From an uncultured Lachnospiraceae bacterium (GTDB lineage: Bacteria; Bacillota; Clostridia; Lachnospirales; Lachnospiraceae): DNA of 12,658 bases. The position numbers and the translations under genes were made by a program. The stretch covers positions 1 through 12,658 of the forward strand of contig CAJTPM010000063.1 of assembly GCA_910578085.1 (NCBI GenBank), given 5' to 3'. The notes beneath the pieces are model-generated. The model was given only the letters and a program-made list of their open reading frames with translations, did not search any database and was not told the origin of the DNA. This document shows, piece after piece, positions 6,263 through 12,658 of the stretch (position 1 is its first letter; every line of letters starts with the position of its first letter).

Positions 6263-7575
6263 AAGATATATGGATAAATAGAAAGAAACTGAAAGTGATC
6301 AGAAATGACATTCTTTTGCTGGCCGGAGGAGTTGTGGCTGGGCTATTATTGCTTCTTCTGGTGTACTGTATTCCTGTTTCGCCGATGAAAGTGCATATCC
6401 GCCAGTCCCTGCCTATGCTGGAAAAGGAATTTTCCGATTCAGAACTGTTGGAGGGGTATCCAGGTTCTCTGACCGGAAGTTTTACGGATTGTCTGATGTT
6501 AGAAAATGCAATTTATACTTCAGATGAGCATACGACATTAGAGCAGATTCTCAGAATGTATCGTGGAGAAAGCGGAACAGGAGATGGATGGGCGCCGGGG
6601 AATTCTCTTGCGGACTACGCGTGGGATGCCAGACAGCCCAGGGAAGTGGAGTATGCCAGATACTGGCATGGGTATCTGGTAGTGCTCAAACCGCTGCTGT
6701 TTCTTACTACCGTCAACGGGATTCGTGTATTTGCGTCTACATTACAACTGATTTTTGTGAGTGCAGTGGTCATGGCCTGTGGCAGGCGTGGGGAAGTTTT
6801 TTTGGGTTGGGCATTTTTATTTTCGGTTCCATTTCTTTATTTTTTCAGCCTCTTTACCTCTCTGTCCCTGAGTATCTGTTATTATGTGATGACGGCACTA
6901 CTTCTGATACAGTTGCGGTGGGACAGTCAGTTGAGAGAAAGAGGATGGTACGGAGAATTTTTTCTGGTTGCAGGGATGATAACCTCCTATTTTGACTTTC
7001 TGACATATCCGTTGGTTACGCTGGGCTTTCCATTGTGTGTCTGCCTGTATCTGGACAGGAGTGGGGCAAAGAATGTTTTCAGGCGTCTTGTGGGTTATAG
7101 TGTACAATGGGGAATAGGCTATCTGGGATTTTGGGCTATTAAGTGGGTACTTGCGGATATTCTTACAGGCAGCAATACCATACAGGATGGGATAAGTACT
7201 ATCTTTACACGGACAGATATCGCTGCAGACTGTACCAGAACAGAAGGCTTTCTGCGGGTGATCAGGTTAAACGGCAGCGCATATTCTAATTGGGCTTTCC
7301 TGCTTCTTTTTCTGGGAATTGCGGTATGGTTTCTGCTCTATATATTTAAGAGAAGCACAGGGATCAGGAAAGAGAGGGCGGCGGAGGGTGCTGTGCTGCT
7401 TTTGGTAGTACTGTTTCCCTTTGTATGGTTTTTCTTTACACAGAATCATTCGGAACAGCACTGGATCTATACCTTTAAGATTTTTTCCGTCAGTATTTTT
7501 GCCCTGCTGTGTGGAGCCGGCAAAATATGCGGGTGTGCTCTCGGGGATGAAAAAGAAGTGAGGGTAGAATCGTGA
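6259..7575 (+). CDS. Unrecognised multi-pass membrane protein, middle gene of the operon
   Basis: A 438-residue integral membrane protein starting at TTG. I do not recognise its family. A basic N-terminus leads to one helix (17-38) and then an unusually long outside segment (about 40-140) rich in acidic and aromatic residues. It includes GSFTDCLML (73-81) and EYARYWHGY (131-139). About eight helices follow to near residue 425, with a loop reading NHSEQHWIY (396-404) before the last. A first helix, an outside loop with acidic residues, a helix bundle and a late loop with conserved-looking His is the layout of GT-C transferases, and its neighbours are of that type. That is the most likely guess but is not shown. 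Unlike its neighbours it lacks a soluble C-terminal domain. It overlaps both flanking genes (TTGA and TGATG), so all three are probably made in fixed ratio and could form a complex. Confidence 0.8.
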   Translation: MKDIWINRKKLKVIRNDILLLAGGVVAGLLLLLLVYCIPVSPMKVHIRQSLPMLEKEFSDSELLEGYPGSLTGSFTDCLMLENAIYTSDEHTTLEQILRMYRGESGTGDGWAPGNSLADYAWDARQPREVEYARYWHGYLVVLKPLLFLTTVNGIRVFASTLQLIFVSAVVMACGRRGEVFLGWAFLFSVPFLYFFSLFTSLSLSICYYVMTALLLIQLRWDSQLRERGWYGEFFLVAGMITSYFDFLTYPLVTLGFPLCVCLYLDRSGAKNVFRRLVGYSVQWGIGYLGFWAIKWVLADILTGSNTIQDGISTIFTRTDIAADCTRTEGFLRVIRLNGSAYSNWAFLLLFLGIAVWFLLYIFKRSTGIRKERAAEGAVLLLVVLFPFVWFFFTQNHSEQHWIYTFKIFSVSIFALLCGAGKICGCALGDEKEVRVES

Positions 7576-9260
7576 TGCCTGAAAAGACAGCAGACAGTGG
7601 AGAAAAGATGAAGCAAGAGGAAATAAAGGTTGGCAGAAAAATAGTCTTTGCCATTTTATTCGGGACGGTGATTTCCTTTTTTTATGCGGCGGGATATCTG
7701 ATAGAAACTTATGATTCGCTGGATTTAAAGGCCGGCAGCTTTTATGTGAGGTGGCTTGTGCAGGATATATTGATCACGGGAATCCTTTACGGTATATGGG
7801 AGTTGGCAGACCGGTACGGAAAGAAAATGGAAAGTTGCCTTAAAAACGGAAAAATACAGTTTAAATTTCCTTGGTGGCTGTGTGTGCTGTTCCTGTTTGT
7901 GTGCTGGATACCCGCATGGCTGTCGATTTTTCCCGGAGCATTTAACTATGACGCCTGCGCAGAATGGCAGCAGGTGGCATGTGGTGTTATCAACAGTCAT
8001 CATCCCGTGCTCCATGTGCTGTGGACGGGAGGACTGTTAGAAGCCTCCTTTGCGTTGACGGGAAGCTATGATCCGGGAATAGCAGTCTACACCTGTATTC
8101 AGATGCTTCTTCTGGCGGCAGCATTGACCGGTACGCTGCGTTTTTTTAAGGAGTTTCGTGTGCCGGATATTTTCTGCTTTATGGCCCTGCTATTTTACGG
8201 ACTGTCCCCGGTGGTACAACTTTTTGCTGTAAGTACGACGAAAGACGTGCTTTTTTCAGCAGTGTTGCTGTTGTTTTTTATGAGTCTGATCCGGCTGTAC
8301 TGCAGGCGGGAGGCATTTTTTTTAAGCCGCAGACAACTGGCGCTGTTTGGAGGTTACGCTTTTGCGGCTATGATACTGCGCAATAACGGATTATATATTG
8401 TGACGGTCATGTTTGTGATTGTTTTGTGGAACTGCAGAAAATACTGGCGGAAACTGCTGCCGGTGGTTACTTTAGTCTGTGTTGCCTATGGGATATATAC
8501 AGGGCCTTTTTATCAACTGTTACACGTGACACCGGGCGGGATTGAGGAGATGCTTTCAGTGCCGTTACAGCAGATGGCACGGGTCTATAAATATGACAGA
8601 GATTCCCTGGAGGAAGGGGATGTGGAACTGTTATGTCTGGTTGTTCCGGAGGAGTATCTGGATCTCTATCGCCCGACAGTGTCGGATTTTGTCAAGCGGG
8701 GTTTTCAGGAAGAAGTCTTTTTGGAACATAAAAAGGAATTTATGGATTTGTGGATCAGATGGGGAATGGAACATCCGCTCACTTATGTAAATTCTCTTCT
8801 GATCAATACAGTGGATTTCTGGTATCCAGGTGCCGTGGTGGACGGCTACCGGCATGGTGACGGCCGAAGCAGTTATTTTGATTACAAAGTGGATGAACCG
8901 GGGAAAGAGATCGGGCTTCTGCCATCCGTGCATGATTATTACGAGGCGATCTCACATGATAGTGATGTTCAGAAAAAGCCTTTTGCTTTTCTGGTATTAA
9001 GTCCCGGATGGTATCTGGTGATGACCATGACGGCATTCGGGTATCTGTGGTGCAGGAAAAGGAACAGGCTTCTGATCGGAGGGGCGTTGTCAGCTGTTAC
9101 AATGCTTACGGTGCTGCCGGGTCCCATGGCTCTGGTGCGGTATGTACTGATCTTGTATTATGCTTTTCCGGCAGTACTTGTGTTGTTTTTGATGCCGGAG
9201 CTGTTTACTGATGCGGAATCGTCTACAGGTTCAGAATTGTATGCTGGTTCGGGACAGTGA
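7575..9260 (+). CDS. Multi-pass membrane protein, DUF6020-like, probable GT-C glycosyltransferase
   Basis: A 561-residue integral membrane protein from the ATG at 7575, which overlaps the previous stop as TGATG; a GTG at 7572 is less likely. GAGGG at 7560-7564 is the ribosome binding site, 10 nt away. Two helices (about 23-43 and 60-76) precede a third at 101-118. The outside loop then has FPGAFNYDA (119-127), EWQQ (130-133) and NSHHPVLH (140-147). Further motifs are VSTTKDVLFSA (219-229), LRNNGLY (268-274) and SVPLQQMARVY (328-338). From memory this set is typical of the uncharacterised DUF6020 group of clostridial membrane proteins; the label needs a profile search. A long hydrophilic stretch (about 335-480) lies before three last helices. 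D126, H142-H143 and K223-D224 are candidate functional residues. Third gene of the operon; its last 103 bases overlap the 3' end of the opposite-strand regulator gene. Confidence 0.7.
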   Translation: MPEKTADSGEKMKQEEIKVGRKIVFAILFGTVISFFYAAGYLIETYDSLDLKAGSFYVRWLVQDILITGILYGIWELADRYGKKMESCLKNGKIQFKFPWWLCVLFLFVCWIPAWLSIFPGAFNYDACAEWQQVACGVINSHHPVLHVLWTGGLLEASFALTGSYDPGIAVYTCIQMLLLAAALTGTLRFFKEFRVPDIFCFMALLFYGLSPVVQLFAVSTTKDVLFSAVLLLFFMSLIRLYCRREAFFLSRRQLALFGGYAFAAMILRNNGLYIVTVMFVIVLWNCRKYWRKLLPVVTLVCVAYGIYTGPFYQLLHVTPGGIEEMLSVPLQQMARVYKYDRDSLEEGDVELLCLVVPEEYLDLYRPTVSDFVKRGFQEEVFLEHKKEFMDLWIRWGMEHPLTYVNSLLINTVDFWYPGAVVDGYRHGDGRSSYFDYKVDEPGKEIGLLPSVHDYYEAISHDSDVQKKPFAFLVLSPGWYLVMTMTAFGYLWCRKRNRLLIGGALSAVTMLTVLPGPMALVRYVLILYYAFPAVLVLFLMPELFTDAESSTGSELYAGSGQ

Positions 9261-10762
9261 AGAGGAACCGTGAGATTCCTGTATTCGGAAGGGCTGACGC
9301 CGGCAAGCTTTTTAAAAATGGAAGAAAAGTAAGTCGCATCATGATAGCCCACCATCTCGGAGATGGCATAAATATAGATGTCGGTGCCCCGCAGCAGTTC
9401 CTTCGCGCGGTTTATGCGGACCTGGTTGATATGGTCCGTCAGGGAGATGCTGGCGGTCTTTTTGAAGGTCCGGCTTAAATGGGAGGCGGAAATATGCAGA
9501 TGATCGGCGATCTGTTCCAGGGAGAGATCAGCGGAGAGGTTTTCTTCGATATACTGCATGGCTTTTTCGGCAAGCTGGCTCTGGGTGGTGGAGGTATCGC
9601 TTAAGCAGTCTCTGATGGCGGCAAACAGCTCGGTCACAGCCTGTTCTAACGCAAAGATATCGCTGGCGTCCCGGATGGCTGTGAGGTGGTCTGAGGACAG
9701 AGGAGAAAGTTCCTTTTTGATCGTGATCCGGGAACAGATATAATAGATCTGGGAACAGATCGTTTTGGCCTCCCCGGCATTGACAAAATTGCGCTTGAAT
9801 TTCGCAAAGATGTTGCGCAGAAGGATCTCCGCATCCTGAAACTGCCAGTCCAACAGCAGATTTTCAAACTGAAACAGATCCAGGGAATTTTCAGCGGTCA
9901 AGTCGCAGTTCTCCATTTTTTCGGCGGAAAAGACGGAGACATTGTTCTCGGCATAAAAATTAAAGGTCAGCGCCTGGATCGCTTCGGAGACAGCCTGACG
10001 GAAGGTGGAGGGCATATTGTGGAAACGGCTGATCCCCACGGAGATCTTCCGGGAGTCCAGGGTGCGCATAATGGTCTCAATCTCACTGCAGTTTGCGCGT
10101 ATTTTTTCAAAATCACTGTGAAAGTAGACGGTGATGATCAGGTTGTTATACCGGTAGCAGTAAGCGTTCTCCTTCTCGTCGATGATGATCTTTTTCAGGA
10201 AAGAGATATCGTCGTGGTAGGGGATCAGCCGGAAAGCAGCGATGTAATAACAGTTGAGACATAGACGATATTTTTCGCATTTTTCATCAAACTGCGGCCT
10301 GTAGGGGTGATCGGTCAGGACCTGCAGAAACTGTTCCTTCAAAAAGGCGTCTTCCTCCTTTGCAATTTTAGAGCGGCGCTTTGAGGTGGCAAGTTTATTC
10401 TGGGCGGCCTGCACCGCCTCAAACAGTTCCTTTTTGTTGGTGGGTTTCAGAATGAAGGCCGACACATTGTACTGGATGGCGGTTTTGGCGTACTCAAAAT
10501 CCGCGTAACCGGTCAGGAGAATGACTTTTTTCTCCGGACAGTTCTCATAAACATATCTGGCCAGGGCAAGTCCGTCCGCTTCCGGCATCCGGATATCCGT
10601 GATGATGATGTCCGCTTCCTGTTTTTTCAGAAATTCCATGGCTTCCAGACCGTCGCAGGCAGTGCCTGCCACTTCACAGTCGATGGCGTTCCAGTTCATA
10701 AATTCGGCAATTCCCTTGCGCATGGTGGATTCGTCATCCACGATCAACAGCTTAAATGTCAT
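9158..10762 (-). CDS. Response regulator, YesN type, with AraC-family DNA-binding domain
   Basis: A 534-residue cytoplasmic transcription regulator. The receiver domain (1-120) has D9-D10, phospho-acceptor D56 in ITDIRMP, T84 and K106, so all key residues are present. A YesN-like linker of about 280 residues follows, then the double helix-turn-helix AraC domain (about 400-496) ending in GVSPSEYRN. After it comes an unusual 38-residue Ser/Asn-rich tail, mostly encoded in sequence shared with the 3' end of the opposite gene. The start is the ATG at 10762, directly before the receiver strand. An upstream in-frame ATG at 10786 would add eight residues and is less likely. It overlaps the kinase gene by 11 nt, so the two are co-translated. 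Phosphorylated by its partner kinase, it should activate or repress nearby promoters; the target is not visible. Confidence 0.92.
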   Translation of the reverse strand: MTFKLLIVDDESTMRKGIAEFMNWNAIDCEVAGTACDGLEAMEFLKKQEADIIITDIRMPEADGLALARYVYENCPEKKVILLTGYADFEYAKTAIQYNVSAFILKPTNKKELFEAVQAAQNKLATSKRRSKIAKEEDAFLKEQFLQVLTDHPYRPQFDEKCEKYRLCLNCYYIAAFRLIPYHDDISFLKKIIIDEKENAYCYRYNNLIITVYFHSDFEKIRANCSEIETIMRTLDSRKISVGISRFHNMPSTFRQAVSEAIQALTFNFYAENNVSVFSAEKMENCDLTAENSLDLFQFENLLLDWQFQDAEILLRNIFAKFKRNFVNAGEAKTICSQIYYICSRITIKKELSPLSSDHLTAIRDASDIFALEQAVTELFAAIRDCLSDTSTTQSQLAEKAMQYIEENLSADLSLEQIADHLHISASHLSRTFKKTASISLTDHINQVRINRAKELLRGTDIYIYAISEMVGYHDATYFSSIFKKLAGVSPSEYRNLTVPLHCPEPAYNSEPVDDSASVNSSGIKNNTSTAGKA

Positions 10763-12566
10763 GGCAGTCCCCCGCTTTCGTTTCACTGAGAGATTCCTCG
10801 GCCGGGATGGCTATGGGAATCCGGAAGGAGATCGTAGTACAGAGGTTCGGAACACTCTCGATCTTTAGTCTTGCCCTCTCTCCAAACAGCAGTTCCAGGC
10901 GCTTATCCAGGTTTTTCAGTCCGATATGGGTGTGGGTGTCACTGGAGGAGGAAGGGATACTGCGGACATCCGGAATTTCGGCAAAGCCCAGGCCGTTGTC
11001 GATGATGGCGACTTCCATTTCTGAAGGCGCGGCCTCTCTGCAGTCCGTGGGGAAGATCTGGATGATCAGTTTCCCCTTTCCCTTTTTCGGTTCCAGGCCG
11101 TGTACAATAGCGTTTTCCACCAGGGGCTGGATGCAGAAGCAGGGAACCTTACATTTCATAAGTTCCTCCGGGATCCGGATCACACAGTCGATCCGGTCCT
11201 CAAACCGGCGCTGCTGCAGATAAATATAAAATTTCACATACTCCATCTCTTTTTCCAGCTCTATAAAATCGGTTTCTCTGGACAGCGTATTGGCCTTTAA
11301 CAGTTCCCCCAGGGATATGACCATCTGATAGATCTCTTCATTGTTGATGATCTGCGCCTTCCAGGCGATGGTGTTTAATACATTGAAGAGAAAATGGGGA
11401 TCCATCTGGGACTGGAGCGCCCGTATCTCGGCGTTTTTTAACAGGAGCTGCTTCTGAAAGTTATCGTTGTAGTAGGTGTCAAGCTGGCGCAGCATGCGGT
11501 TGAAAGAGTCCGCCCATATCTCAAATTCATGATACATTTTCATCGGCGGAAGCGCAGAGCTTGTGCCGGCGGAGATCTGATTGATATGATAGATCATGCG
11601 CCTGACAGGGGAGGTGATCATCCGACTGATGAGAATGGAGAAAACCAGGGCTGTCAAAACGGTGAACACCAGAAGAAGCAGGTAGGTTTCCAGGGTGTGG
11701 TTTAAATCCTGCAGCAGCAGATTTTTGGGCGCCACAACGGCGGAAGTGATCTCCGGTCTGGCCAGACGTTTGGAGGCGGCAAAATAGCGCTCCTCGTTTA
11801 ACTTTTCCTCCCGGAAAGAGACGTTGGGATCCGCAGGCGCCGGAAGAGAGGCCAGTTTAGCCCCCTGTTCTTTCATGGCGTCATTTGAGACAAGAGTCAT
11901 TTCCTCATTATAGAGACAGATGAACCAGGAGGGATCCAGTCCTTCCACACAATATTTCATCCATTTTTCCCGGTTGATCTCGATAAAGAATGTACCCATA
12001 TAACTGCCGGTGCTGCTGTTATAAAGATTCCGGATAAAGTAGAGACTGTTTTCTGCCCCGGGGAGCACTCTGCACATCAGATAAGGGTTTGTGGTGTCTA
12101 AATCCTGTAAGAGCAGAGCGTTTTTTTCTGTATAAGGCTCAAAGGAGCCGGAAGTGTAAATATGGAACAGGGCGCCGTCCTTCCTGATAATGAACACAGA
12201 ATCCGTAAAGTTATGGCCCGCCAGGGGCGTCCTGTAATACATGGAGGACATCTGCCTTTCGATGGCCAGCTTTTTTTCGTAGCCCACAGGGGAGGAAGCC
12301 GGGGATTCCAATGTCTCTAAAAGCAGCGCATCGGAGAGAAATAAAGGCGCCGCGGAATCGATGGAAGCGATCTGGTCGGAAATTTTCTGATTGACCTGAT
12401 TTAACTGGGATGTGATGGATCTCTCATAGTTTTCCATCAGAATCTCCGCGGTTTTGTTATAATAGAAGAGACCGGAGAAGACCAGGGTGACTGTCACGAT
12501 CAGACAGACGGCTATCGTGATGAAGGTGCGGAGGGATATAATAGGGTGGGTATTTTTTTGCTTCAT
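10752..12566 (-). CDS. Sensor histidine kinase, YesM type
   Basis: A 604-residue membrane sensor kinase. Helix 1 (about 15-36) and helix 2 (about 294-314) flank an outside sensing region of some 255 residues. A HAMP-like linker (about 315-365) leads to the His_kinase domain, with the phospho-acceptor H391 in DPHFLFN (389-395). The ATP-binding domain shows ENAIVHG (484-490), DNGLGF (523-528) and the IGLKN block (548-552). This is the YesM/LytS kinase branch, whose members commonly sense sugars or cell-wall stress and act with YesN-type regulators. CTCC at 12574-12577 reads GGAG on the minus strand, 7 nt before the ATG, and supports the start. It is the first gene of the two-gene operon. The ligand is not predictable from sequence. 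Confidence 0.93.
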   Translation of the reverse strand: MKQKNTHPIISLRTFITIAVCLIVTVTLVFSGLFYYNKTAEILMENYERSITSQLNQVNQKISDQIASIDSAAPLFLSDALLLETLESPASSPVGYEKKLAIERQMSSMYYRTPLAGHNFTDSVFIIRKDGALFHIYTSGSFEPYTEKNALLLQDLDTTNPYLMCRVLPGAENSLYFIRNLYNSSTGSYMGTFFIEINREKWMKYCVEGLDPSWFICLYNEEMTLVSNDAMKEQGAKLASLPAPADPNVSFREEKLNEERYFAASKRLARPEITSAVVAPKNLLLQDLNHTLETYLLLLVFTVLTALVFSILISRMITSPVRRMIYHINQISAGTSSALPPMKMYHEFEIWADSFNRMLRQLDTYYNDNFQKQLLLKNAEIRALQSQMDPHFLFNVLNTIAWKAQIINNEEIYQMVISLGELLKANTLSRETDFIELEKEMEYVKFYIYLQQRRFEDRIDCVIRIPEELMKCKVPCFCIQPLVENAIVHGLEPKKGKGKLIIQIFPTDCREAAPSEMEVAIIDNGLGFAEIPDVRSIPSSSSDTHTHIGLKNLDKRLELLFGERARLKIESVPNLCTTISFRIPIAIPAEESLSETKAGDCHDI

Positions 12567-12658
12567 GAGGGTTCTCCAGGGGTAATGCTATTTAGTACAT
12601 CGAATAATAATTAACTGGCTATATCTCCATTTGATTTTATGCCAGCCGATTCAGCTTC
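12567..12658. other. Intergenic stretch upstream of the kinase operon, to the window edge
   Basis: An AT-rich 92-bp stretch that must hold the kinase operon promoter unless that lies beyond the edge. A TATTAT (12605-12610 read on the minus strand) could be a -10 box, but I find no acceptable -35 at the right distance. No gene is seen here. Confidence 0.4.

Noticed and set aside
10763..10786. Eight-residue N-terminal extension of the response regulator
   Set aside because: It would lie wholly inside the kinase C-terminus, is basic and unrelated to receivers, and the ATG at 10762 begins exactly at the receiver strand.
10756..11223. 155-codon plus-strand reading frame
   Set aside because: It is antisense to the conserved ATP-binding part of the histidine kinase and shows no domain.
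1..12658. CRISPR array, transposase, tRNA or rRNA genes
   Set aside because: No regularly spaced repeats, inverted-repeat-bounded transposase, cloverleaf or rRNA sequence was seen.

Overview
The window looks like chromosome of an anaerobic Firmicute, most likely a Lachnospiraceae/Clostridia member. The evidence is strong AGGAGG-type ribosome binding sites, a stand-alone glycyl radical protein with a pyruvate formate-lyase (PFL)-like C-terminus, a YesM/YesN two-component system, and polytopic membrane glycosyltransferases with clostridial-looking codon use. There are no tRNA or rRNA genes, insertion sequences, CRISPR arrays or phage genes. The assignment rests on protein resemblance recalled from known families, not on a search.

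Left region (1-1230). A phosphoribosyltransferase annotated as PyrE-like (63-707, +) faces a small autonomous glycyl radical protein of GrcA type (764-1009, -). Both share a strong bidirectional hairpin terminator at 714-748. The AT-rich stretch behind grcA (1010-1229) carries a good sigma-A promoter for grcA, a 13-bp direct repeat, a palindrome in the grcA leader, and a second sigma-A promoter firing right into the next gene with a 7-4-7 palindrome over its -35 box.

Centre (1230-9260). Five consecutive large integral membrane proteins follow, with no soluble enzyme between them. 1230-2780 (+) and 2836-4620 (-) are convergent. 2836-4620 is divergent from a tightly coupled three-gene operon, 4655-6262, 6259-7575 and 7575-9260 (+), with TTGA and TGATG stop/start overlaps. 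Four have recognisable GT-C (multi-pass, polyprenyl-phosphate-sugar-dependent) glycosyltransferase character: acidic residues in the first extracytoplasmic loop, many hydrophobic helices and, in three of them, a soluble C-terminal domain. The fifth (6259-7575) I do not recognise by family, but it is built similarly. The likely shared job is adding sugars from lipid-linked donors to a cell-surface glycan, glycolipid or protein outside the membrane. No acceptor or pathway can be named from the window.

Right region (9158-12566, all -). A YesM-type sensor histidine kinase and a YesN-type AraC-family response regulator form a two-gene operon with an 11-nt overlap. The regulator's 3' end runs 103 bp into the 3' end of the last membrane gene, giving a convergent overlap with no terminator between them. 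Such systems commonly control carbohydrate uptake or utilisation genes next to them. None is visible here, so the target may lie beyond position 12658 or may be the surface-glycan cluster itself.
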